The notes under the pieces are model-generated. The model was not told the DNA's origin and searched no databases. It was given only the letters and a program-made list of their open reading frames with translations. Source: Ipomoea triloba (Eukaryota > Streptophyta > Magnoliopsida > Solanales > Convolvulaceae). From it: a DNA stretch of 64,000 nt. The stretch covers positions 6,408,689 through 6,472,688 of the forward strand of contig NC_044917.1 of NCBI RefSeq assembly GCF_003576645.1, in the 5' to 3' direction. The position numbers and the translations under genes are program-made. Numbering within the stretch: the first letter of the stretch is position 1; each line of letters begins with the position of its first letter. Positions 32,946 to 43,363 of the stretch are shown in pieces.

Positions 32946-33220
32946 ATGGTATAATTTCCCGGTAATCCTAACATTCAAAATTGATTTTATAATGGAAAAC
33001 AAACATTGGGCCTATAGAGAAAACAGCGTGACTATGACATGTAATCATTTATAGCCCAACTTAGATTCCACTTTGTAAAGATCCGGAGTCTGGTAATGGG
33101 CATTGGGCCCTCTACTGTGGCCCACTGTTGAACCAAAGCCCGTTTTTTCTTCTCAACAGCATTTGGGCGGAGGGACCAGATCGATACCAATTCCCGTGTC
33201 CAGACGGAGAAGTGAGAACG

Positions 33221-33520
33221 ATGAATCAGATGATAGCTCCGGGAAGAGAGGCAGGACCGAAGGTCGTTCGATTGCTCTGCTTCGTCAGCGCTGGATGTAC
33301 GTGAATGCGTACGCCGCAATTCTCACTCGATTTTTCAAGTTTTTGTTCAATCTGTTTATGGATTAAAAGTTGTTTTGCGGATTTTCTGTTTTCAGTTTTG
33401 TGCACAGCTGCGATTAACAAGTGGAGAGAGTTGGAGAGGAAGTCCACGATTCAAAAGCAGCAAGAAGAAGGCCAGTTGTTGGAGAAGCCATCGAATGCGG
33501 TACAAAGAGCGCTGGAATAA
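33221..33520 (+). CDS. 66-residue single-pass membrane protein, conserved in plants
   Basis: Two exons, 33221-33296 and 33396-33520, join in phase 1 across a 99-bp GT-AG intron (GTACG donor, TTTTCAG acceptor). The 66-residue product has the N-terminal MNQMIAPGREAGPKVVRLL, a hydrophobic stretch of about residues 16-32 (VRLLCFVSAGFLCTAA), then a charged helix INKWRELERKS and a polar tail ending in NAVQRALE. I recognise this as a small protein conserved across plants but cannot name its role with certainty; it looks like an organelle membrane or complex subunit. Each exon alone is shorter than usual gene-finding cut-offs, so it is easily missed. The start is the first ATG in the frame; Met4 is an alternative. 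Confidence 0.75.
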
Positions 33521-34265
33521 TCATCAATCTTGGGAGAAAAGGTTAAGAATTCCATGGTAATATAAAGAACTCGAATCATTATATTATTTAGAGTTGTACT
33601 TATGTTATGCTTTCACTATGAATATGAATACAATGCTGTTTTTTTTTGGATGTTGAGAAGTTATCTTCCTCTTTTAGATTGCCTTTTTTGACTATTTGAC
33701 ATGTTCTAGGTCCATTGCTTAGTATCACTAGTAATCTTAATTGCTGTCTTTGATGCACATTTTCTGTTGTTGAAGTTCACTATAGTTGAAATTGCAGTTA
33801 TGTTTATTCTTCTTTTGTACCTTTTAACTACTACCTGGATTTGATTCACTTGATATGAGTTCCCATTTCATCTATTGTAGTGGTTGCTATTTTGTGTGAA
33901 TGCTGTTTGTGCTTGGTAGGAATGGGAGAAGTATGGAGCTATTAGCTACCATCAGGATTGAAAATTTTCAATCACTGTGCAAAGATAGAAAGTGAAAAAT
34001 CAGCAGTTTGTCTGGGGAAAATTGGACTTTTATGTTTCTTGCCATAATCTGCCAGCTCAATTCGACTAATTCTTCTGAGGAATTCATAGTGTGCTGTTGG
34101 TTTACATGACATGCCAAAGATGATTAATTACCTTCAAATTAAAGTGATGAATCAGCCATTATAAATATGAGAAAATTTGTAGTTTGAAAAACCACATTCA
34201 CTTGTTTTTGTACTAGCTGAGTAGCTGTGTGTTAATTGGAGTCTTTGGTAATTTCTCTTCCTAGT
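33521..34265. other. 3' flank of the 66-residue protein gene
   Basis: T-rich sequence with several TTTGT runs, consistent with an untranslated or intronic 3' region. I see no other gene. Confidence 0.3.
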
Positions 34266-34269
34266 CCTT

Positions 34270-34532
34270 GACTCTAGGCACAAGGGATCCATCTCCACGC
34301 TTCCAACTTGCATCGAACCTCTACCCTGCTGCTGGAGTGGTGACTTTAAGTCAAGTGGTCTACCACTTGAGCTAGCTCCATAGGGAGGGCCTCTCTGTGA
34401 CATCGTATAAAAGAATCTATCTCCACACTTCCAACTTGCATCGAACCTCTACCTTGCTGCTGGAGTGGTAACTTTAAGTGAAGTGGTCTACCACTTGAGC
34501 TAGCTCCACAGGGAGAGCCTCTATGTGGCATC
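34270..34532 (-). repeat. two tandem SINE-like units
   Basis: Two units of about 130 bp lie at about 34270-34400 and 34405-34532, roughly 90% alike. On the minus strand each has TAGCTCAAGTGGTAGACCAC (box A-like) and GAGGTTCGATGCAAGTTGGA (box B-like). Tandem SINE-like copies can arise by unequal exchange or by insertion next to an older copy. Confidence 0.6.
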
Positions 34533-35119
34533 TTATAGTAATAGTAGTAGTACTTGCTTGAAATGAGCGGTCATAGCATATTAGCATCAAATTTAAGGGA
34601 TAACTTGATTAGTGCAGAATGCCTGCCTTGCTGGAAAGTTCTGATTTAGCCTTTGGGTTAGGGTGGATTATGCTATTAAATTGTTTTTTAGAAAACCTTT
34701 TTGAGAAAACTAAGCAAAAACAAGACCAATTACCAAGGTAGGAAATATATTGATTATCAAGTATGGGTATTCAAGTACTAGTGGATCACATCAAGTCATC
34801 AACGAGCAATTAAACAATTAAACATAGATAGGATGGCCTCACAATATGGTACAAGTATGAAGTATGGTGTGAATGCATGTGATGGCACATGGTATAGATG
34901 TGGTAAGTAAATGGTACATTTATTATTGTAATACAACGCTTGAAACAAATGCAAGATAAGGCTTCATTCCTCCCTAAAATGTGGTGCATTGCAATTTGGC
35001 GTGGCTATTCACTTGGGTTTTCTTTTTATTTATTTTTGTAAATGCAACCAGTAATTGCAACTTGCAAGGTTTCAATTGCTTTGGCCATGTTGTGTACTTT
35101 TTTTTAAAAACTAAATTTA

Positions 35120-35156
<37 letters not shown>

Positions 35157-35327
35157 TATATTTTGAGAGTCCCGTTGTGCAGTCCATTTTTTAAAAAGAA
35201 AAAAGTCCTATTTTATGAGCTTCTTTTCTTCAATTTAAAACTGTTTTTTTGGTAGTTTGAAGAATGGTTCTTCTAATTTAATGACAGCAACTACACAAAT
35301 ATTTTACAATTAATTAAATTGTTATTA
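34533..35327. other. gene-free stretch with (ATT)n
   Basis: No gene is visible. A (TTA)n microsatellite of about 12 units lies at 35118-35153. Confidence 0.5.
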
Positions 35328-35336
35328 TAAAAAAAT

Positions 35337-36280
35337 GGGAAAAGGGTCAAATAGGCCCTCAAACTTTACCTGAAAAGTCAATTAGGTACTTAAACTTTTT
35401 AAAGGTGCAATTAAACCCTTTAACATTTTATTTTTGTGCAATAAGGTCCAAAAACATAGTGGTGACCTGTGATAGCGGGTTAGAAATCATTTCCAACTAA
35501 AAACCACTGCCGGCGACGGAGCCGGTCGCCGGAAAAGTCAGTCGCCTCTCTGGAATCTTGCCATTGCTTATTGGATCCAATAATTCAGTCTTAGAAGTAA
35601 GAAATGATGAGAAAAGCAAAGAGTTCATCAAGCCAACATCTTTTTACATATCTATCAGATTAAGCAGAAGAAAGGAAAGCCTATAATGTACAGCGTAAAT
35701 ATCTAGAAACAAGAAATTAAAGCTCAAATTGGGAAAACAAATCAGGAAAATTACTTGACAAGGGTAAGTCCAGAATTGCCACAGTGGATGCAGTTGAACC
35801 GTGCCGGAGTGTCGCGGTACATAGTCTGCTGAATCGGAATTCCCTTGGGGTCTCCGACGATGGCGTTCGGAGGGGTGACGCCAGCTTGGTAAGGGTTTTG
35901 TTGAACAAAGTACTGCTGCGGTGGTGGCGGCGGCGCTTGATAGGCCGGACGGATTATAGGGGATTCCGATAGCTTGTTCCTCGCTCTTCGACATTGCATA
36001 CAATAAAACCAAATGTCTTGCCGCGTAGCCGTAGGAAGCTTCCTTCCTTCCGTCAAAACCAGATTTGGTCGCCGGTTGACTTTTCCGGCGACCGTCGCCA
36101 TCGCCTGCAGTGATTTTTGGTCGGAAATGATTTATAACCTACTATCACAAGTCACCAACCTGTTTTTAGACCTCATTGCACAAAAGTAAGATGTTAAAGG
36201 GTTTAATTGCACCTTTAAAAAGTTTAGGTACTTAATTGACTTTTCGGATAAAGTTTGAGGGCCTATTTGACCCTTTTCCC
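35337..36280. mobile_element. Pack-MULE carrying a captured LITAF-domain gene fragment
   Basis: A 944-bp element is flanked by the 9-bp target duplication TAAAAAAAT (35328-35336 and 36281-36289). Its terminal inverted repeats are about 215 bp (about 35337-35555 and 36065-36280), start GGGAAAAGGGTCAAATAGGCCC and are roughly 85-90% alike. Long TIRs with a 9-bp duplication define a Mutator-like element. No transposase is present; the middle holds a foreign gene piece (see the pseudogene entry), so it is a Pack-MULE. A relative with similar ends lies at 46357-47367. The inner TIR parts are GC-rich (GCCGGTCGCCGG). Confidence 0.9.
35752..36000 (-). pseudogene. captured first exon of a GILP-type LITAF-domain gene
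   Basis: Inside the Pack-MULE the minus strand starts with ATG at 35994 and reads MSKSEEQAIGIPYNP. A one-base shift then moves the reading to another frame: RPAYQAPPPPPQQYFVQQNP, later GDPKGIPIQQTMYRDTPARF, then the CxxC-bearing NCIHCGNSGLTLV. This is the N-terminal half of a plant GSH-induced LITAF-domain protein (GILP), a small membrane-associated regulator of cell death that interacts with LSD1 in Arabidopsis. The fragment stops at a GTAATT donor, and the sequence below it (about 35560-35750) looks like the start of an intron. The second half of the LITAF domain, with its hydrophobic anchor and second CxxC, is absent. It is therefore a genomic, not cDNA, capture. The family is sure; the parent locus is not in the window. 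Confidence 0.8.
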
Positions 36281-36289
36281 TAAAAAAAT

Positions 36290-37713
36290 TTTGATGAGGT
36301 CGGTCAACACTATTTATGAATTATGATCAACCCAAGAACGTCATCTTCCTTCTATCATCCAAATACATGCATTCGAGAGCTATGCAGCAGGTCCAGGTAC
36401 CTCCTAATCGGTTGATCTGTTTCGGTTTTTATTTATTTATTTATTTATTGTTATTTTTTTGTTGTTGTACACTTGTACTCTATGTGCCAATTCTATCCTA
36501 TCGCTCTGTTTTGGTTGACTATATTATGCTATAGGCAAATGGCAATAAATATTCCATAAATTTACAATATTATCTTAATTTCATCTTCAGTATAGTTGAG
36601 ATGATTTGAGGATTTGAAGGGATGGAGATGATGCAAAGCAACAGTGAGCCAATATAACGAGTTTGGAGACGGATATGGGATAGTGATAGATGATGATATA
36701 GTTATTATTATGCGCGGATCGGGTGTGGAATGACATTTTTATAAGGATACGTTTGGAAGATGTGAACCGTTTCAAGTACTCTAATTAAGTTTACTTGGAT
36801 AAATTATGATCAGAGCGATTGAACTATCATATAAACATTTTAACTATCAATGAAAGGATTTGAGACTAGTAGGTGATTAAAATGATTGAACGAATTCAAT
36901 TTTACGAGTATCGTCATAACTTTTTCAATTTTATTGTCCTCATTTTACGAGTATCGTCATAACTTTTTCAATTTTATTGTCCTCTCAAAACTTGGAGAGG
37001 ATTACTATGATAAATGTATTATAGGAAATAAATGAATGCCACATGCCCTGAATAATTACAATGCTAATTTTTATTCTTTTATTTATATAATGAATATCGA
37101 TTTTCTTTTATTTTAGTTTACTATATCAAAATGTCAGCACCAATGCACCATACAATTAAAAATGAACAAATTCTCATTTTGGTCCACTGACTATAGGGGT
37201 CTTTTTAATTGTGATCCACGACTTTTAAAACTGTTAATTTCGTACATTAACTATGCAATTTTTATCAATTTTGGTCACTCCGGTCAAATTGTCAGTCAAA
37301 TCTCACCGAAAAATCTTAAACCCTAAAATAATGAGGGTATTTTAGTCATTTCACGCCTATTGATATTTTAACCAAAGTCAAATAGCTAATAGTAGTCAAA
37401 TAAGACAAAATTGACTAGTCAAATAAGCCAAAATTGACTGATAAGCTAATAATTTTACCAAACAGAGCTTTAGTACCATATATATTGTAACTTAGGGTTT
37501 AAAAATTTTAAACTTTGGAGTGGTTTATATATTTTAGAGTCTTTATTAAACTAATTTCAAATATTTAAGTAAGTAAAATAATTATAATAATGTCAACAAG
37601 TTAATATTATAATAGAATGATGAATATTTTAATTCAAATTTAGCACCATGCCTCTCAAAAATATGATGACGGTTTATAAAAATAATAAGATTATGCATTC
37701 GCTATTAGCTATA
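36290..37713. other. gene-free stretch with a 49-bp tandem duplication
   Basis: At about 36898-36984 a unit containing TTTTACGAGTATCGTCATAA is present twice. Around 37370-37470 lies the right end of a MITE family also present at 62088 (AATTGACTGATAAGCTAATA, then TACCAAACAGAGC). No gene is visible. Confidence 0.45.
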
Positions 37714-37721
37714 ATTTTTGG

Positions 37722-38178
37722 TAGGGGTGGGCGTTTCGGTCTTCGGTTCGGTTATTTTCGGTTTCAGTTTCGATTTCGGTTTTTCGGTTTTAAAAAAATT
37801 GAACCATTCGGTTTAACATTAGAGTTCGGTTCGGTTTGAAACGGTTCGGTGTTCGGTTCGGTTTACGGCTCCTGAATTTTAACATTTCCTAGGAGACTAG
37901 GCGATCGGAGATGCCGCGAGTTAGCGGGGCACCGTATTTACTATACATGAAACATCACATAACCCAAATCCAAAGTTTAATATTTAAATAAAAAATACCA
38001 CCATAACAAATTAACAATTCAAACAAATTAAAATAAAAAATAAAACTAGAAATTAAATTCCAAAACTGAAATGAATTTGGAAATTCATTCCAGTAACTGG
38101 AATGAATTTCCAAATTCATTCTTAGTTTTGAAATATATATATTACGTATTTATAAATAATATATAAATATATTTATTC

Positions 38179-38229
<51 letters not shown>

Positions 38230-38436
38230 TTTATTTATTTATTTATAATTATATATAATATATATTTATATTTAATTATAAAATATTTCGGTTTTTTCGG
38301 TTCGGTTCGATTTTCTCGGTTCGGTTCGATTTTTAACCGAACCGTTCGGTTCTTCTAAAACATGAACCGATCGATTTTTCGATTCGGTTTAAAACCGGTT
38401 CTGTTCAGGTAACCCGAACCGTTTTGCCCACCCCTA
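37722..38436. mobile_element. non-autonomous hAT element, CGGTT-rich
   Basis: The 8-bp repeat ATTTTTGG flanks it at 37714-37721 and 38437-38444. Termini are TAGGGGTGGGCG and GCCCACCCCTA. Subterminal regions are packed with CGGTTCGGTT repeats in both directions, typical of hAT transposase-binding regions. The middle holds a palindrome around CCAGTAACTGG and a (TA)n tract (about 38187-38222). There is no transposase gene. Confidence 0.85.
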
Positions 38437-38859
38437 ATTTTTGGTATCAGAGCCAGTATGAGCAAATGTAGTGTCATTTAATCTATGTTTTTCTTCGTTT
38501 TACACAATTTCTTAGTCAAATATGAAAATCCTAAAGGAGATGGCCAAATAGGTCCAATAGTAGTGTCAGATTTCTATATTAAAAAGAAGAGGGAAGAGAA
38601 GTGATCGAATTGAACAAATTAAAGGAGCTGTGATCTGGTCCTTCCGGTTAGTGGTACAGCAAGATTCATTGCACGCAGACGATTCGGAGCATAATCTAAG
38701 GAGGTTCAGTGTTTTGGGACTAAACGTTGAAGCCATCTGTCGAGGAAAGCCTCGTCGGTGGGCGGTGCAATTTAACCCATCACACCTGCATTTTCTGCCA
38801 CCTTAAATCTACCCTGCCCTATGCGCCAATGGTTTTACTCCGATCCACCCCCACATCAT

Positions 38860-38867
38860 TTATATAT
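38860..38867 (+). promoter_or_regulatory. TATA box of DOG1-like gene A
   Basis: TTATATATA lies about 50 bases before the ATG at 38913 and is followed by a CT-rich leader. A CCAAT motif lies at 38826-38830. Confidence 0.55.
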
Positions 38868-38912
38868 ACTCTCCTCACTTCTCACTTCTCACTCAGATCA
38901 CATACAATTAAA

Positions 38913-40273
38913 ATGGGCAGCCCCGCCGTGGACCACCGCCGTCTCCGCTGCGTGTTCGAGGAGTGGATAGCGCAGCAGCAGGAGGATCTGGAGGAGCTGA
39001 GCCGAGCGATGGAGTCGAATCTCGGGTCGGCCGAGCTCTTCGGGGTCGTGGATAAGAACGTGAAGCACTTCGAGGAGTACCAGGAGCATAGGGCGTTGCT
39101 GGCCGAGCAGAACGGGGGGCCGCCCTTCCTGTCGCCCTCGTGGTGCACTACTTTCGAGAACGCGTTCATGTGGATCGGCGGGTGCCGACCCTCGCTCTCC
39201 ATCCGCCTCGTCTACTCGCTCTGCGGCTCCGACCTCGACTCCCAGCTCCAGGGGTACCTGCAGGGAGAGCGGACGGGTAGTTTGGCGGATATTTCCGCCG
39301 CTCAGCTCAACCAGATCAACGCCCTCCAGTCCAAGACTGTTAGAGAAGAAGACAAGCTTTCCAGCAGGATAGCAACTTTACAGGCATACTATATATATAT
39401 ATACACCTACTGCTATTAATTCATACATTATATTCATTCATGCATGCATGATTTTGTTGAAAATAATTATGATCAAAGGCGATGAAGACCCGCCTTTGTA
39501 TACCAAATGTATAGACAAAAAGAATCATAAGACGATTTGCAATTTATTTTCTTTAATAAAAATTGAGCATAAATTTCTGGGACTTATAACTAATCTAGCC
39601 TAAACTAGACGTGTAAATATGGGTTGGTGGGGCGAGGGCGAGCCAAAGCCCATGGCCCGAAAGGGTGGGCTTGTGCGGGCCACCAAGGCCAGCCAACCTC
39701 ACATGACGTTGTATTTTTCACCCCTTTATTAACTTGCAACTTTAATTAATATAGCTAGCTTAAATATAACTTAGTGACGAAATTAATGTAAGCAGGAAAA
39801 TTTTATAAAATGACAAAAATACAATGACAATAATAATTTATGGGTTGCAGACCAACACATACACGAATTCTACAATTATTTTATAATTTGAGATGAAAAT
39901 TGTTGTAATAATAATAATTATTTATGATTGGGTGTGGTTGCAGGAGGACATGGCGGATGAGCCGCTGGCGATGATAGTGAATAAGAGCAAGAAAGTAGGG
40001 GAATCGAGCTCGGACGTGGAGCGAGCTTTGGACAACCATGCGGTGGCGATGGGGCGGATGGTGGTGGAAGCCGACAAGCTGAGGCTGAGGACACTGACGG
40101 AGCTAGTCAAAATCTTGACACCGGTCCAGGCCGCTCATCTTCTTCTGGTCGCCAAGAAATTGCATCTCTCCATCCATGAGTGGAGCAAAAAGAGAGACGG
40201 CGGCGCCGCCGCAGCCGACCGTCAATTCAACACAACCCAAGACGCCGCCGCCTGCAGTGTTTCACCGGGCTAA
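38913..40273 (+). CDS. DOG1-domain protein (DOG1-like), gene A
   Basis: Two exons, 38913-39383 and 39944-40273, give 266 residues. The DOG1 domain runs through most of the protein, beginning with FEEWIAQQQEDLEELSRAME and including the FMWIGGCRPSLSIRLVYSL block near residues 87-105, and ending with LRLRTLTELVKILTPVQAAH in exon 2. The family includes DOG1, a seed dormancy regulator, its DOGL paralogues, and the N-terminal domain of TGA factors; no bZIP is present here. The intron between Gln157 and Glu158 starts with GC (CAG|GCATAC) and ends with AG; no GT donor keeps the frame. Gene B has the same kind of intron at the same place. Exon 1 is GC-rich, unlike its surroundings. Function within the family cannot be told. 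Confidence 0.88.
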
Positions 40274-41806
40274 TCAGTCCACTCAACAACCACCAAGTTA
40301 TACCAATTAATATAAAATATAAATAATTAAGAGCGTTTTTTCATAAATGTATATACAGCATGCCAACTTAAATTATTAGGCTAGATATATTATTATTATT
40401 ATTATTATTATAGCTAGCTTCTTACTAATTATATTAATTAAAATGTACTTACTTTAATTGGTTACGCTGCAATTACTTCTATGCATTTCGCCATTTGCAT
40501 TCATTAATAATATACTTTCATTTTAATCACAATACGGCTTTCTGTAAACTCAAATTCATTGCACATCAGAATATAGCTAGGTGTATACATATGAAAGGTG
40601 TCTTTTATTACACTGTACTTTATTTTTTTAATTGAAAAGAACACTGTATTTTAGTTATTATATATATATACACACACACATACACTAGGTCCCCTTTTAC
40701 TACGACTGGAACTCCACTCTGGAGAACATGTGGCACGGCGTTCCAATTGTAACGTGGCCCATCTACGTTGCAGTGGGCCAACGCATTTAAGTTGGTGAAG
40801 GAGTTGGGGCTGGTAGTGGAGATGAGGGTGGATTAACTAGCTATGCCTATGGACTTGATTTCAACTGTAAAATTAGGGAATTTGTCTCAAATTCAACTCT
40901 GGATGTCATACATAGTTGCCAACAGACAAAAAGGATGATATGATATTATATTACCCCTCTATCAAACAATGATTTGACGTAGAATCTAACATAAGTTCGA
41001 TTTAGATAACGTTTTCGTAATTAAGAGACAAATTCGAATAAAAAAATAATTAGAAAACTTTTAATTACCCATAAATCACAATAGTCAAGAGATCCCAACT
41101 GATATAATCTATTAATCTCTAAACTAAATTAACACTACATCAAATGTTAAAGAAGTCCTGCTCTTAAAAATTACATGTAGAATCTAATTTAACATTAATT
41201 TAGCACCAAGTCGAGTTTTACATTTTAACATGCATGTTAAATGAGCAAATGACACCTTTTTTTATCTACTTTATTTAAAGTTCAAATATAACTTTTGTTT
41301 TTATTTAATTAAAAGACTCAAATCACTCAATTACACTATTTTGACTAATCTAGCTAATTGCTTCAATAATTTATTCAACACTTATTTTCCATTATTTTAA
41401 ATTTAAATCACAAGTAATAGTAAGTATTGGTCGCAAAGATCATAAGTTACTATCACACACGAGAGTGAGTTTAACTCATATACATACCATTAAATAATGT
41501 CATGACAGATATAACCTATCATCTTTTTTCTTATTTTTTTCAACGTCAAACTAGGGTTGTCAACCCCAGCCATAACTAGAACAGATGGCACAACCTAGGG
41601 GATTCTCAGTTCTCACCACCCTATTCAGAAGAGGAACAAAAAATGCTTTATTATTTTTTTAAAAAGAAAAACAAAATTGAGATTTAAATCTTCTGAATTT
41701 AAACAAACACCAAGTTGCTGCAGCCTGGCCTCTTACAAACAGGCAAAATTAAAGACTCCCTCTGTACAATACCCATAACTGAAAGAAAGAAATTAAGAAT
41801 AATAAG
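40274..41806. other. spacer between the two DOG1-like genes
   Basis: It holds (ATT)n at about 40388-40411, a (TA)n/(CA)n tract near 40660-40685 and otherwise AT-rich non-coding sequence. A TATA element for gene B was not clear. Confidence 0.5.
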
Positions 41807-42653
41807 ATGAGTTTCCAAAGCTTCCACGAGACATGGTTCGAGCAGCTCCGGCAAGTGGTGCACGAGCTCGGCCAAGCCCCGCGGCCAGCCACGAGCGCCG
41901 AGCACCACCACCTGCAACAACAGCTAGTCCAAAAGGTGATGTCTCACTGCCACGACTACTACAGATTGAAATCCATCGCCGCCAAGCGCGACATCCTGGG
42001 CGTCTTCACCGCGCCGTGGGCCACCTCTTTAGAGCGGTCGCTCCACTGGATCGGCGGGTGGCGCCCCACCACCGTCTTCCACCTCATCTACACGGAGTCC
42101 AGCATCCTCTTCGAGTCCCACATCATGGACATCCTCCGCGGCCTCCGCAACGGCGACCTCGGCGACCTCACCCCTTCCCAGCTCCGCCGCGTCAGCGAGC
42201 TCCAGTGCCAAACCGTCCAAGAAGAAAATTACATCGCCGACCAACTCTCCGATTGGCAGGCAGGCATATAATATAATATATAAACATAAATGTGCAATCC
42301 AACTATCAGCTTAGATTTTTAGTTAACATAGGTCACACGCTTCAATTTAATTTCCAGATCTAACCTGTATTCCTTTTTTGTATTAAATTGTTTACTTTCT
42401 TTTACTTTGGTAGGATGGGGGTAGTGATATAATTGGAATGATGAGTGGGAACCTTGAAGCGAAGATGGAGAAGCTGGCGGAGATATTAGAGAAGGCGGAT
42501 GAGCTGAGGATGAAGACCATTACCAACTTGGTGGAGCTGTTAACGGCGCAGCAGGCGGTGGAGTTCTTGATTGCGGCGGCGCAACTCATGTTCGGGATTC
42601 GTCGCTGGGGAATTAATCATGACCGTCGACGAGAGAATAATGTCTCACAGTGA
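41807..42653 (+). CDS. DOG1-domain protein (DOG1-like), gene B
   Basis: Two exons, 41807-42259 and 42414-42653, give 230 residues. The DOG1 domain begins near residue 5 (FHETWFEQLRQVVHELGQ), includes LERSLHWIGGWRPTTVFHLI, and in exon 2 has DELRMKTITNLVELLTAQQA. It is a paralogue of gene A, 1.5 kb upstream on the same strand; the two are diverged, so the tandem duplication is old. The phase-0 intron follows a Gln codon, as in gene A, and begins with GC (CAG|GCAGGC) and ends at GGTAG. No GT donor lies close by. Exon 1 is very GC-rich, which leaves other frames open by accident. It has no bZIP, signal peptide or membrane segment. Confidence 0.88.
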
Positions 42654-42941
42654 TCTGATATGAAATTAAAATTAGGAAATCAAAAAAAAAAAATTATGCA
42701 CATTCTGATTAGATATAAGATCAGATAATCGTTTAATTTAATCTTATAGTACTTGATATGTATCCCAAATTTCCTAATTCCGTTATCTCTTCTATAATAT
42801 ATTTGCTTGAAACGCTGTTTAATTTGCAACTATTGAGCATATTATGTACAATATATATAAAATATAAACAAGGAACGTAACACAAACAATTGAGCATATT
42901 ATATACAATAATTAAAAAAAAAAAAAAAAAAAAAGAAGAAG
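42654..42941. other. 3' flank of DOG1-like gene B
   Basis: AT-rich non-coding sequence that ends in a poly(A) run of about 23 bases and GAAGAAG before the N at 42942. Confidence 0.4.
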
Positions 42942-42942
42942 N
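42942..42942. other. single-N assembly join between poly(A) and poly(T)
   Basis: A lone N separates an A-run with GAAGAAG from a T-run. The opposed homopolymers look like a contig join, so distance and orientation across this point are uncertain. Confidence 0.75.
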
Positions 42943-42990
42943 TTTTTTTTTTTTTTCTTGTTTTTTCTTTTGGGTCAGGTTCATGTATAT

Positions 42991-43363
42991 GGCAAATTAT
43001 ACCATGAGACCCGCGTCTAAATTTTATTTTTATTTAAAACAAATACCTTATTTCTTTACACTTTGTCTTCAGAATTTGTTCATCTATATTCACAATTTTA
43101 AAACTCTATATTCACAAGTTTATAACTGAATATTCTCAATTTTAGATCTTAATATACAAAATTACAGAACTCGATATTCACAATTTTAACTCTATATTCA
43201 TAATTTCATAACTCTATATTCAACAGTATAACACAATTTTTGAACTTTATATTCAAAAAAAAAATATCATTGGCTGAGGAAATAGTACCACTAACGACAC
43301 TGCTATTTCATATGCACGTTTTGCACCTGGGTCGGTGGACCTGAGTTCATAGCATAATTTGTC
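42991..43363. mobile_element. TIR element with internal ~22-bp array (GGTCCA family, copy 3)
   Basis: It begins GGCAAATTATACCATGAGAC and ends CATAGCATAATTTGTC. The interior repeats units like CTCTATATTCACAATTTTA. The block AATATCATTGGCTGAGGAAA near 43263 is the inverse of one in copy 2 (10480-10510), which shows the two share more than their ends. No target duplication was found. Confidence 0.65.

Noticed and set aside
35751..36101. 116-codon uninterrupted frame over the captured LITAF fragment taken as a gene
   Set aside because: Its first 40 codons are in the wrong frame relative to the family start (which begins at 35994 in another frame), it starts inside the TIR, and it ends at a splice donor; it is a captured fragment.
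37648..37839. Phe/Arg-rich frame FGLRFGYFRFQFRFRFF
   Set aside because: It is a translation of the CGGTT-rich subterminal repeats of the hAT element.
38882..39202. Antisense frames of 63-106 codons over DOG1-like gene A
   Set aside because: These are mirror frames of the GC-rich exon; the plus strand carries a conserved domain and splice sites.
41833..42276. 147-codon open frame rich in Arg and Pro overlapping DOG1-like gene B
   Set aside because: It lies in another frame of the GC-rich first exon, has no recognisable domain, and is explained by the scarcity of stop codons in GC-rich coding DNA.
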